Source: Streptomyces canus (lineage in GTDB: Bacteria > Actinomycetota > Actinomycetes > Streptomycetales > Streptomycetaceae). From it: a stretch of DNA of 64,000 bases. Positions 17,951-26,752 of the stretch are shown here, piece by piece (the first letter of the stretch is position 1; each line of letters starts with the position of its first letter). The stretch lies in assembly GCF_041435015.1 (NCBI RefSeq), contig NZ_CP107989.1, positions 2,232,001-2,296,000 of the forward strand, written 5' to 3'. The notes below the pieces were generated by a model. It saw only the letters and a program-made list of their open reading frames with translations, was not told the origin of the DNA and made no database searches. Position numbers and translations under genes: made by a program.

Positions 17951-19576
17951 ATGTCCGCACCAGCGCCGTCCCCGCTGGCCATCGTCGACGCCGAGCCCCT
18001 GCCGCGGCAGGAGGAGGTCCTCACCGAGGCGGCCCTCGCCTTCGTGGCCGAGCTGCACCGCCGGTTCACGCCACGGCGTGACGAGCTCCTCGCCCGCCGC
18101 GCCGAGCGCCGCGCCGAGATCGCCCGCACCTCCACGCTCGACTTCCTCCCGGAGACCGCCGCGATCCGCGCGGACGACTCCTGGAAGGTGGCCCCCTCCC
18201 CCGCGGCCCTGGACGATCGCCGGGTCGAGATCACCGGCCCCACCGACCGCAAGATGACCATCAACGCCCTGAACTCCGGCGCCCGGGTGTGGCTCGCGGA
18301 CTTCGAGGACGCCTCGGCGCCGACCTGGGAGAACGTCGTCCTCGGGCAGGTCAACCTGGCCGACGCGTACACCCGGAACATCGACTTCACGGATGAGACG
18401 TCCGGAAAGTCGTACGCGCTCAAGGCCGCCGAGGAGCTCGCCACGGTCGTCATGCGCCCGCGCGGCTGGCACCTGAACGAACGCCATCTGGTCGACGCGA
18501 ACGGCGCCCAGGTCCCGGGCGCGCTCGTCGACTTCGGCCTGTACTTCTTCCACAACGCCCAGCGTCTGCTGGACCTCGGCAAGGGCCCGTACTTCTACCT
18601 CCCGAAGACGGAGTCGCACCTGGAGGCCCGCCTCTGGAACGACGTGTTCGTCTTCGCGCAGGAGTACACCGGCATCCCGCAGGGCACCATCCGCGCGACC
18701 GTGCTGATCGAGACGATCACGGCTGCGTACGAGATGGAGGAGATCCTCTACGAACTCCGCGACCACGCCTCGGGGTTGAACGCCGGCCGCTGGGACTACC
18801 TGTTCTCCATCGTCAAGAACTTCCGTGACGGCGGCGCCAAGTTCGTCCTTCCGGACCGCAACGCGGTCACGATGACGGCCCCGTTCATGCGCGCGTACAC
18901 CGAACTCCTCGTCCGCACCTGCCACAAGCGCGGCGCGCACGCGATCGGCGGCATGGCGGCCTTCATCCCGTCCCGCCGGGACGCCGAGGTCAACAAGGTG
19001 GCCTTCGAGAAGGTCTGCGCCGACAAGGACCGCGAGGCCGGCGACGGCTTCGACGGCTCCTGGGTCGCCCACCCCGACCTGGTCCCGATCGCCATGGAGT
19101 CCTTCGACAAGGTCCTCGGCGACAAGCCGAACCAGAAGGACCGGCTGCGCGAGGACGTCCACGTCGAGGCCGCCGACCTCATCGCGATCGACTCGCTGGA
19201 GGCCAAGCCGACGTACAACGGCCTCGTGAACGCCGTCCAGGTCGGTATCCGTTACATCGAGGCCTGGCTGCGCGGGCTCGGCGCGGTCGCCATCTTCAAC
19301 CTCATGGAGGACGCGGCCACCGCCGAGATCTCCCGCTCGCAGATCTGGCAGTGGATCAACGCGGGCGTCGAGTTCGAGAACGGTGAACTCGCCACCCCGG
19401 AGCTGGCCCGCAAGGTCGCCGCCGAGGAACTGGCCACCATCCGCCAGGAGATCGGCGAGGAGGCCTTCGCGGGCGGCCACTGGCAGCAGGCCCACGACCT
19501 GCTGCTCCAGGTCTCCCTCGACGACGACTACGCGGACTTCCTCACCCTGCCGGCGTACGAGCAGCTCAAGGGCTGA
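17951..19576 (+). CDS. aceB: Malate synthase A
   Basis: This 541-residue cytosolic enzyme condenses glyoxylate with acetyl-CoA to give malate. Family blocks include LADFEDASAPTWEN, VVMRPRGWHLNE, YFYLPKTESHLEARLW, the ATVLIETI segment and the C-terminal GLGAVAIFNLMEDAATAEISR. The ATG at 17951 is preceded by GAAGGAAG. No isocitrate lyase is nearby, and candidate AllR-type operators lie upstream, so its role here is to dispose of glyoxylate from allantoin. Confidence 0.96.
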   Translation: MSAPAPSPLAIVDAEPLPRQEEVLTEAALAFVAELHRRFTPRRDELLARRAERRAEIARTSTLDFLPETAAIRADDSWKVAPSPAALDDRRVEITGPTDRKMTINALNSGARVWLADFEDASAPTWENVVLGQVNLADAYTRNIDFTDETSGKSYALKAAEELATVVMRPRGWHLNERHLVDANGAQVPGALVDFGLYFFHNAQRLLDLGKGPYFYLPKTESHLEARLWNDVFVFAQEYTGIPQGTIRATVLIETITAAYEMEEILYELRDHASGLNAGRWDYLFSIVKNFRDGGAKFVLPDRNAVTMTAPFMRAYTELLVRTCHKRGAHAIGGMAAFIPSRRDAEVNKVAFEKVCADKDREAGDGFDGSWVAHPDLVPIAMESFDKVLGDKPNQKDRLREDVHVEAADLIAIDSLEAKPTYNGLVNAVQVGIRYIEAWLRGLGAVAIFNLMEDAATAEISRSQIWQWINAGVEFENGELATPELARKVAAEELATIRQEIGEEAFAGGHWQQAHDLLLQVSLDDDYADFLTLPAYEQLKG

Positions 19577-19877
19577 CATCCTCCTGCGAGACCTTGTCCG
19601 AGTGGCCCAGGGACTTCCCCGGGGCCACTCGGTCGCGTACGGCCTGCTTGACGGCCGTAGGCTCCGGGAAGCCCTGATCCTTGCGGTCCCAGACGACCTC
19701 GTCGTCGACCCGGACGACGAAGATCCCGCCCTTGCCGGGCTTCAGGGCCAGTTCCGTCAGCTCGGTCTCGAAGGTCGTGAGCAGTTCCTGGGCCAGCCAG
19801 GCCGCGCGCGGCAGCCAGCGGCACTGGGTGCAGTACTCGATCTCGACCCGCCGGGAGTCCGAAGAAGGCTCCGTCAT
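19566..19877 (-). CDS. SelW/SelT-like Rdx-family protein
   Basis: This 103-residue thioredoxin-like protein has a redox CTQC motif (Cys16, Cys19) after the first strand, then GKGGIFVVRVDDEVVWDRK, typical of the Rdx family in which selenocysteine is replaced by Cys. The ATG at 19877 overlaps the stop of the upstream HipA-like gene (ATGA), so the two are translationally coupled. Its 3' end overlaps the end of malate synthase on the other strand by 11 bases. Confidence 0.85.
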   Translation of the reverse strand: MTEPSSDSRRVEIEYCTQCRWLPRAAWLAQELLTTFETELTELALKPGKGGIFVVRVDDEVVWDRKDQGFPEPTAVKQAVRDRVAPGKSLGHSDKVSQEDVSP

Positions 19878-20779
19878 CCGAGGTGCACCGACCAATCCTG
19901 TTCCGCGGCCGGTTTGCCGTGCAGGTCGGGGACCCGCTTCAGCCAGTCGGGCCGGCCTGCCTGTGTCTTCGCCGCGCGGAGAGCCTCCTCGGCGGCGAGT
20001 TCCTCCCGGGTGGGAAAGTCGGTGGGCAGCCATGACTCGGAGGCCCGCACGCGCGCGTGGAGGTACGCCATGTAGGCCTCGCGTGCCTCGTCCGGCGTCG
20101 CGAAGCCGGTGAGCCAGGCGTCCGGGACGGCCGCCGTGACCTCGCGCAGGACGTCGAGAGTGACCTTGGGTGCCAGTTCCGCGTCGGCGGCGCGGACGTC
20201 CGGGCCGTAGTGACCGAGGGCGTGGTGGCTGAAGTCGTAGGACTTCGACGGGTCCGTGCCCTCCCAGCGGTGGTGGAAGACGAGGGCGGCACCGTGGTCG
20301 ATCAGCCACAGGCGCGGGGGTGCGATGCCGAACGTCGGCCAGATCATCAGGTTCGAGCTGTGGACCGTCCGGTCGACGTTCACGGTGAGCGCGTCGAGCC
20401 AGACGATCCGGCCGGCCTCCACCGGATCGACCGGGAACGTCCTGGCCACCTCGGGGGTGAAGTCGCGGGCGCCCGGCAGGTAGTCCATGCCGAGGTTGAG
20501 GCCCGCGCTGGCGCGGTGGAGCTCGCGTACCTCCTGGTGCGGCTCGCCGTCGGCGATCTCCGGGTCGAAGTGCACGAGGACCAGCTCGGGAAAGCGCAGC
20601 CCCAGCACCCGCGCCAGCTCACCGACGATCACCTCGGCGACCAGCGCCTTGCGGCCCTGCGCGGAACCGGTGAACTTCACGACGTAGGTGCCCAGGTCAT
20701 CGGCCTCGAAGACGCCGGGGACGGAGCCCCCGGACCTCAGTGGGGTCACGTATCGAACAGCAGTCACGTCGCGCAGCAC
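19874..20779 (-). CDS. HipA-like kinase-fold protein
   Basis: This 301-residue protein has features of the HipA/phosphatidylinositol-kinase fold: GTYVVKFTGSAQGRKALVAE (possible ATP-binding lysine), LDALTVNVDRTVHSSNLM (catalytic-loop-like) and LWLIDHGAALVFH (metal-binding DHG). No HipB antitoxin gene is present, so a toxin-antitoxin role is unlikely. It is coupled by a 4-base overlap to the SelW-like gene. Confidence 0.78.
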   Translation of the reverse strand: MLRDVTAVRYVTPLRSGGSVPGVFEADDLGTYVVKFTGSAQGRKALVAEVIVGELARVLGLRFPELVLVHFDPEIADGEPHQEVRELHRASAGLNLGMDYLPGARDFTPEVARTFPVDPVEAGRIVWLDALTVNVDRTVHSSNLMIWPTFGIAPPRLWLIDHGAALVFHHRWEGTDPSKSYDFSHHALGHYGPDVRAADAELAPKVTLDVLREVTAAVPDAWLTGFATPDEAREAYMAYLHARVRASESWLPTDFPTREELAAEEALRAAKTQAGRPDWLKRVPDLHGKPAAEQDWSVHLG

Positions 20780-20801
20780 ACCGGCCAGGGTATGTCAGCG
20801 C

Positions 20802-22316
20802 TCACCCGGCCAGCGGATTCGGCAGCGGCAGGTAGCGGGCGTCCGCGCCGTCCGCACCTGTCCAGCGCAGCAGCAGGTTCGTCTTGCCGGGGAGGGTGGG
20901 CGCGGTGAGCAGGGCGGCGGCTTCGGGGAGGTCGTGGCGGGCCAGTTCCCGGCGGGCGGCGGGCCAGGGGGCGAAGCCGGGGTGGCGTTCGGCGAGGGCC
21001 GCGGCGACCTCGCACAGGTGATTCACGACCAGGCAGTACACCAGCCGCTCCCAGCCGGCCGCGCGCGGGACGTCCGCCAGCAGCTTCACGCCCTCGGCGT
21101 CCCGGAACAGCGCCTGTACGGGCGTGCCGTGGGCGTCCACGGCGACCAGGGTGTTCTGCAGATGCGCCTCGAGTACGACGCCGTGGTCGGCGAAGGCCGC
21201 GAGGGCGGGCGGGACGACCACGCCCAGATAGGCCTCCCACCAGGCCGCCGGATCCGCGGTGCCGTCGAGCGGGCTGCCTTCGAAGCCCTCCACCAGGGCC
21301 GCGGCGAGCAGCGGGGTCGCCCCGGGCCGCACATGGTCGTGCAGGCCGTCGCGGACCAGGACGGCGAGTTCCTCGAAGGCGAAGTCCGCGGTGCGGTAGC
21401 CGCGGTCGCTCAACCAGGCGGCCGAGCCGGGGCTCGCGGCGAAGGCGCGCGCGGTCGCTTCATCCGTACGGCGGAGTTTGAGCAGGTCGTGGCGCCAGAG
21501 CCGGCGGATGTCGTTCGTGATGCGGACGTCGAGACTGAACTTGAGAAAGAGATCCTGCGAGGGCGCGTACACCGTGCGGACCGCCGCCGTCGGCCAGGTC
21601 TCGAAGCCGGTCGTGCCGAGCCGGATGAGCCTGCCGTCCTCGAAGGCCTCCGTGCAGGACACCAGGTCGAGCTGCCAGGGGTGGGCGGGCAGCAGCCGGT
21701 AGCCGGGCGGTGCCTCGCCCAGCGTGTCGAGAGCCGAGGTGTCGCCTTCCTCGACGACGCAGTCCTCGCGCAGCCCGAGCAGCACCAGTGGGAAACGGGC
21801 ATGGGCCTCGGGGGCGTACGGCAGCCAGGCGGCGACCGGGCCACCGCCGCGGGCCTTGGGCGCGGGGTGGTACGGGTGCCCGGTGACGAGGCACTGCTCG
21901 GAGCGCAGATACCGGTCGCCGGGCGCCGTGACCCGGTCCCGGGCCGTGAGCAGGGCGGCCACCGCGTCCCGGCTGTCGATCATCTCGGCGGGCAGTTCGT
22001 GGTTGGACACTCCGGTGTGCCGGGTCAGTTCCTCGGCGACGAGCTTCACGAGTTCGGTGTGGCCGACGCGCCGCCAGCCGCCCGCGGCGTACACCTCGGG
22101 CTCGGCGGGCCGCCGGCCGCCCCGCACCCTGAGCAGTCTCCCGCCGGGGAGCCGGTGCACCGGGCGCTCGACGGGTTCCGGGAGCGGCTCGGCCACCTCG
22201 CGCAGCAGGCAGTTGAGCAGGGGCGCGGCCGCGTACGCGTCGGCGCGGTGCGCGACGTCGGTGCCGGCCGGCGGGGGCGGGAGGTCCACGCGATCCACTC
22301 GTTCTCTACGGTTCAT
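20802..22316 (-). CDS. IucA/IucC-family NIS siderophore synthetase (1)
   Basis: This 504-residue ATP-dependent synthetase couples a carboxylic acid such as citrate to an amine or alcohol. Family motifs are GHPYHPAPKARGG, LLPAHPWQL, a KFSLDVRITNDIRR segment and the C-terminal EAHLQNTLV block. It is divergent from a second member 74 bases away. No ferrichrome-type transporter, decarboxylase or hydroxylase gene is adjacent, so the product cannot be named. Confidence 0.9.
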   Translation of the reverse strand: MNRRERVDRVDLPPPPAGTDVAHRADAYAAAPLLNCLLREVAEPLPEPVERPVHRLPGGRLLRVRGGRRPAEPEVYAAGGWRRVGHTELVKLVAEELTRHTGVSNHELPAEMIDSRDAVAALLTARDRVTAPGDRYLRSEQCLVTGHPYHPAPKARGGGPVAAWLPYAPEAHARFPLVLLGLREDCVVEEGDTSALDTLGEAPPGYRLLPAHPWQLDLVSCTEAFEDGRLIRLGTTGFETWPTAAVRTVYAPSQDLFLKFSLDVRITNDIRRLWRHDLLKLRRTDEATARAFAASPGSAAWLSDRGYRTADFAFEELAVLVRDGLHDHVRPGATPLLAAALVEGFEGSPLDGTADPAAWWEAYLGVVVPPALAAFADHGVVLEAHLQNTLVAVDAHGTPVQALFRDAEGVKLLADVPRAAGWERLVYCLVVNHLCEVAAALAERHPGFAPWPAARRELARHDLPEAAALLTAPTLPGKTNLLLRWTGADGADARYLPLPNPLAG

Positions 22317-22390
22317 CTGGGGCGATGACGATCAGTATGTCTGTCCTCACCGCCCCACCGTGACACCGGTCGTACCCGAGGAGCCCGCCC

Positions 22391-23875
22391 GTGCACCGTC
22401 CCTCCGCCGCCGAGGCCGACTTCGCCCAAGAGCTGGCCGTCCTGCGCCCCGACCTCGTGGCGAGGTACACGGCCGAGCTGCCCGGCGCCCGCGCGGCCGT
22501 GCTGTCCCGGCTGTGGCGTGGGCTCGCGCACGAGCCGCTACCCTGGGTCACCGGCCGCGAGGCGGGCCGGGAAGGGCTCGCCCTGCGTCTCTCGGACGGC
22601 CGCAGGCTGCACGGCCCGCACCCGGACCCGTTCGCCACCGCCGCCCACACCACCGTCGTGCGGCTCGACGAGGTCGCCCACGACGATCCGGCGCGCCTGA
22701 TGACCGCGCTCGGCGTACCGCACGGTGCGGATTTCGCCGGTGAACTCGCCGACAGTGTCGCCTCGTTGGCGCTGTCCAGGGCGGGACAACCCGCCCGCCG
22801 GGAAGCCTGGCCGGTGCGCGACTGGGAGTGGGAGCAGCGGGTGGTCGACGGGCATCCCTATCACCCCAACTGCCGTTCCCGGCCCGGTTTCTCGGTGGCC
22901 GAGCAGCTGGCCTACGGGCCCGAGCACCGGCCGCTGGTACGGCTGGGGTTGGTGCCGGTTCCGGCGGACGAGTGCCTGGTGACGGGCGCGTGGCCGGCAC
23001 ATCTGCGGGACGGGGAGCGGCTGTTGCTGCCCGTGCATCCGTGGCAGTCGGAGCATGTGCTGAAGCGGCCCGTCGCCGAAGGCGTCGAGGCACACCCGTT
23101 GATGTCCCTGCGCACCCTCGCCCTGACCGACGGACCGCACGTCAAGACCGCGTTGAGCACACGGCTCACGTCCTCGGTGCGGGACATCTCCGTCTACTCG
23201 ATCAGCATGTCGGCGACGCTCTCACGGTTCGCGGAGACGGTGGCGGAGCGCATGGACGGCCTCCTGCACTTCACCCGCACGCTGGGGGCGGTGACGGCCA
23301 ACTCCCCCGACCTGGCGGCCGTGTTGCGCGAGTCCCCTCAGGTGTACGGGGAGCGGGTCCTCCCGGTGGCCGCCCTCACCACCACCGAGCTGCCCGAATC
23401 CCCCGTCTGGCTCGCGGAGTTCGCCCGGCTGTCCCTCACGGTCGGACTGCGCCTGTTGGAGTTGGGCATCGCCCTGGAGGCGCACGGCCAGAACCTCCTC
23501 GTCGTCCTGTCCGAGTCGGGCGCACCGGTGCGGCTGGTCTACCGGGACCTGGCCGACATCCGGATCAGCCCGGCCAGGCTCGCGCGGCACGGCATCCCGG
23601 TCCCCGCACTGTCCGGGCGGCTGGTCACGGACGACGTGACGACCCTGCGGCGCAAGCTGTTCGGCTCCCTGGTGGCCGGAGCCCTCGCGGGTACCGCGGG
23701 TTCGGCCACGGCGTTGCGAGGAGCGCTGGAGACGGCCGTACGACAGCTGCCGCACACCCCCGATCTGGCGGCGCTACTCGAACAGCCGCTGCCCGCGAAG
23801 GCGTTGACCTTGATGCGGCTGTCGCCGGGGACGCCGGGCGACCAGTGGACCGAGCTGCGCAACCCCCTTGTCTGA
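22391..23875 (+). CDS. IucA/IucC-family NIS siderophore synthetase (2)
   Basis: This 494-residue paralogue starts at GTG 22391, with GAGGAG 7 bases upstream. It shows GHPYHPNCRSRPG, LLPVHPWQ, KTALSTRLTSSVRDI and EAHGQNLLVV. The pair suggests two successive condensations on one acid scaffold, as in other NIS pathways. The 74-base divergent region shows no recognisable DmdR iron box. Confidence 0.9.
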   Translation: MHRPSAAEADFAQELAVLRPDLVARYTAELPGARAAVLSRLWRGLAHEPLPWVTGREAGREGLALRLSDGRRLHGPHPDPFATAAHTTVVRLDEVAHDDPARLMTALGVPHGADFAGELADSVASLALSRAGQPARREAWPVRDWEWEQRVVDGHPYHPNCRSRPGFSVAEQLAYGPEHRPLVRLGLVPVPADECLVTGAWPAHLRDGERLLLPVHPWQSEHVLKRPVAEGVEAHPLMSLRTLALTDGPHVKTALSTRLTSSVRDISVYSISMSATLSRFAETVAERMDGLLHFTRTLGAVTANSPDLAAVLRESPQVYGERVLPVAALTTTELPESPVWLAEFARLSLTVGLRLLELGIALEAHGQNLLVVLSESGAPVRLVYRDLADIRISPARLARHGIPVPALSGRLVTDDVTTLRRKLFGSLVAGALAGTAGSATALRGALETAVRQLPHTPDLAALLEQPLPAKALTLMRLSPGTPGDQWTELRNPLV

Positions 23876-23920
23876 GCGGCCGTTTTGGAACCCGGCGCAC
23901 CTGATCAATAGGATCCGGCG

Positions 23921-25186
23921 ATGATCACAAGAAAACGGCGGGTGGCAGGAGTGTGCGCCCTGCTCGCCGCCCTGACGGCGGGGATCGCCTTCCCGGTCGC
24001 GGCGGTCGCCGGTGAACCCACCGGCCAGGCCACGCCCCAGGTCGATCTCGTCCTCGACGTGAGCGGCTCGATGCGGACGGCGGACATCGACGGGGGCACC
24101 CGGATGGCGGCGGCGAAGCAGGCCTTCAACGAGGTGCTGGACGCGACGCCCGAGGAGGTGCAGCTCGGCATCCGGACCCTGGGCGCCAACTACCCTGGCG
24201 ACAACCAGAAGACGGGCTGCAAGGACACCGCCCAGCTCTACCCGGTCAGCACGCTGGACCGCACCGAGGCCAAGACGCAGGTGGCGACCCTGTCCCCCAC
24301 CGGCTGGACGCCGATCGGCCCCGCGCTGCTGAAGGCCGCCGGCGACTTCACCGACGGCGCCTCCTCCAAGCGGATCGTGCTGATCAGCGACGGCGAGGAC
24401 ACCTGCGCCCCGCTCGACCCGTGCGAAGTGGCCCGCGAGATCGGCGCCAAGGGCATCGGGCTGACCATCGACACCCTCGGCCTGGTCCCGAACACGAAGA
24501 TGCGGAAGCAGCTGAGCTGCATCGCGGAGGCGACCGGAGGTACCTACACCTCGGTCGAGCACGCCGACGAACTCACCGACAAGGTCAACCAGTTGGTGGA
24601 CCGCGCGGCCGACCCGGTGGTGACGCCGGTGGCCACCGAGGGGGCCGGCTCCTGCGCCACGGCGCCCACGCTGAAGTCGGGTCTGTACACCGACCGTGAG
24701 GAGTTCACCCAGCAGCGCTGGTACCGGGTGGACGTCGACCCGGGCCAGGAGTTGCGGGCCTCGGTGAGCGTGGGAGCCGACCGGGCCGTGAACCCCTCGT
24801 ACGGGGTTCTGCTGCGGGCGGTCACCGTGCACGGGCGCGAGATCGTGCGCGGCGAGGCGGGCGGTAACGGCCGTACGGATGTGATCGCCACGGGACTTCG
24901 CTACCCCAAGGCGGACACCGATGACGAGGACGCGGCCGCGGAGACCGTCTGTCTCCAGATCACCAACTCCTTCTCGGCGGCCTCCGGGGTGAAGACCACC
25001 CCGGGTCTGCCGCTGGAGCTGACCGTCGATGTCGTGGACGGGCCGTCGAAGGCGAGTGACGTGGCCTCCTTCGGCCTCGGGCGCGGCTGGTGGTTGCTCG
25101 GCGCACTGATCCTCGCCGGCTTCGTCGCCGGTCTGCTGTGGGGCTGGCTGTCACGCTGGCGGGTCGCGGTCTGGAGGACCAACTGA
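23921..25186 (+). CDS. Secreted, membrane-anchored VWA-domain protein
   Basis: This 421-residue protein has a signal peptide (about residues 1-31), a VWA domain with a complete MIDAS start (DVSGSM, Asp46, Ser48, Ser50) and the later ISDGEDTC, a beta-rich domain of about 130 residues, and a C-terminal membrane helix (about 390-412) followed by a short basic tail. It is expected to be displayed outside the membrane and to bind a partner through a metal ion. Its stop overlaps the start of the next gene. Confidence 0.88.
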   Translation: MITRKRRVAGVCALLAALTAGIAFPVAAVAGEPTGQATPQVDLVLDVSGSMRTADIDGGTRMAAAKQAFNEVLDATPEEVQLGIRTLGANYPGDNQKTGCKDTAQLYPVSTLDRTEAKTQVATLSPTGWTPIGPALLKAAGDFTDGASSKRIVLISDGEDTCAPLDPCEVAREIGAKGIGLTIDTLGLVPNTKMRKQLSCIAEATGGTYTSVEHADELTDKVNQLVDRAADPVVTPVATEGAGSCATAPTLKSGLYTDREEFTQQRWYRVDVDPGQELRASVSVGADRAVNPSYGVLLRAVTVHGREIVRGEAGGNGRTDVIATGLRYPKADTDDEDAAAETVCLQITNSFSAASGVKTTPGLPLELTVDVVDGPSKASDVASFGLGRGWWLLGALILAGFVAGLLWGWLSRWRVAVWRTN

Positions 25187-25998
25187 TGCGGATCACACGC
25201 GCGTTGAGCGCTTCCCTGCTGATGCTCGGGCTGGCCGTCGCGCCGGCCGCGGCGGACTCCTCGCCGACACCGACGGATTCGGCCTCGGCGGACAGCGACG
25301 CGCCCACCCGGGCGGGCACGTCCTTCCGCACGGCCACGGAGATCGAGCAGGGCCAGACGGCCACGGCGAGCGGCTCCGCGGGTGACTACCTGTACTGGTC
25401 GTTCCCCGCGGACGCCGGCCAGCGGCCCACCGTGAAGGCGACGGTCAAGCTGCCCGAGACCCACGCCGCGCAGACCTGGCAGATCGACGTGTACGACGGT
25501 CTGCGGCGCCGCCAGTCCTGCCAGTACGGCGCGCAGACACGCACCGCGGCTGCGGACGCCTCCTCGGCGGAGCTGGCCTGCACGCTGCGCACGGTCCGCG
25601 CCTGGTCGGAGACGTGGGCGAACGACCCGCTGCCGGGCACGTATTACGTGCGCCTGACCGCCGTCGGTCTCACCACGGCCGACCTGGGTCTCCCCGTCGG
25701 CACCGAAGTCCGGGCCGACTCCAAGGACATCGGCGGCTCGGCCGCGGTGGACGGTTCGCTGGCGGAGCCGCTGGTGCCGGGCATCGCGGTGAAGTCCGAG
25801 GCGAAGGACGGCGGTTCGGAGGACTCCTCCGCCGTGCTGTCCGCCATCGAGCCCGAGGACGGCTGGTCCTCCGGCTGGTGGTCCGACCGGTGGGTGTGGA
25901 CCGCGATCGGCGGCGCGCTCGCCGCGCTGGCCGGGGTCGGCGGGTACACGCTGACGCGCGGGTCGGGACGGCCGTCCCGGGTGCCGCCCGGCGCCTGA
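25186..25998 (+). CDS. Secreted membrane-anchored partner of the VWA protein
   Basis: This 270-residue protein starts at an ATG that overlaps the VWA stop (TGATG). It has a signal peptide ending near AAADSS, an acidic Thr/Ser/Asp-rich stretch, a beta-rich domain resembling the third region of its neighbour (GDYLYWSFPADAG), and a membrane helix near residues 237-257 with a short basic tail. Coupled translation and matching topology suggest a complex at the cell surface. Function unknown. Confidence 0.82.
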   Translation: MRITRALSASLLMLGLAVAPAAADSSPTPTDSASADSDAPTRAGTSFRTATEIEQGQTATASGSAGDYLYWSFPADAGQRPTVKATVKLPETHAAQTWQIDVYDGLRRRQSCQYGAQTRTAAADASSAELACTLRTVRAWSETWANDPLPGTYYVRLTAVGLTTADLGLPVGTEVRADSKDIGGSAAVDGSLAEPLVPGIAVKSEAKDGGSEDSSAVLSAIEPEDGWSSGWWSDRWVWTAIGGALAALAGVGGYTLTRGSGRPSRVPPGA

Positions 25999-26008
25999 CG
26001 GCTCGTCG

Positions 26009-26034
26009 AGAAGGCCCGCTTCGGCGGGCCTTCT
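26009..26034. terminator. Terminator hairpin after the VWA operon
   Basis: Perfect 11-bp arms (AGAAGGCCCGC and GCGGGCCTTCT) flank a TTCG loop, 10 bases past the stop at 25998. It also lies just beyond the end of the opposing HxlR gene. Confidence 0.75.
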
Positions 26035-26038
26035 GCGT

Positions 26039-26665
26039 TCACGCCGCCCGCAGCGCCTTGGCGATCGTGCCGTCCCCGGTCACCTCGACCCGGCCGTCCC
26101 GCACCGCGTCCGCCAGGCTCAACTCCCCCCGGCCGACAGCACCCCAGACCTCCGAGTCCAGGACCAGCCGGGCGTCGGGTTCCCGGGGGGCCGGCCCCTC
26201 GCCGTACGCGGGACCGTCCTGCGCGCCGACGTACACATGGAAGTCCCCCTCCTCCAGCCGCACTTCGACGAGCCCCTCCCCCTCCAGCGAGCGCAGCAGG
26301 GGGAGCGCGAACCAGTGCGCGCGTACGGCGTCGGTGGGCCGTCGTACGCCGAGCTCGGGCCCGCCCCAGGTGCCGAGCGCCTGGAGCACCGGCAGCAACT
26401 CGCGTCCACGAGCGGTGAGTTCATAGACGAAGGCCGCGCCGGGCGGGGGGAGCCGACGCCGGGTGGTCAGTCCGTCGCGTTCCATGTCCTTCAGCCGTGA
26501 GGCGAGTACGTCCGTGCTCACGCCCGGCAGGTCGGCGTGCAGGTCCGTGTAGCGGCGCGGCCCCGCCAGCAGTTCCCGGACGATCAGCAGCGTCCATCGG
26601 TCGCCCACCACGTCGAGGGCGCGGGCCGCGGAACAGTACTGGTCGTAGCTTCGGCGAGGTGACAT
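26039..26665 (-). CDS. HxlR-family transcriptional regulator with SCP2-like tail
   Basis: This 208-residue protein has an HxlR winged helix at residues 8-100 (CSAARALDVVGDRWTLLIVR through LPPPGAAFVYELTARGRELL). Its C-terminal domain of about 90 residues resembles the sterol-carrier-like extension of some family members. The ATG at 26665 is used; a TTG at 26683 would add six residues. It is divergent from the aminotransferase gene, which it may control. The region between them contains TTGGAAAGTCCAA, a candidate operator. Confidence 0.85.
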   Translation of the reverse strand: MSPRRSYDQYCSAARALDVVGDRWTLLIVRELLAGPRRYTDLHADLPGVSTDVLASRLKDMERDGLTTRRRLPPPGAAFVYELTARGRELLPVLQALGTWGGPELGVRRPTDAVRAHWFALPLLRSLEGEGLVEVRLEEGDFHVYVGAQDGPAYGEGPAPREPDARLVLDSEVWGAVGRGELSLADAVRDGRVEVTGDGTIAKALRAA

Positions 26666-26752
26666 GCGACGCAGTCTAGACAAGTTGTTGGACTTTCCAA
26701 GCTCCTACTTGGTAAAACCAAGCATCATCCGAAACCGGAGAGGCAGCAGCGC

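Noticed and set aside
22317..22390. Iron box (DmdR/DtxR type) between the siderophore synthetases
   Set aside because: No TTAGGTTAGG-like dyad is present in the 74-base region.
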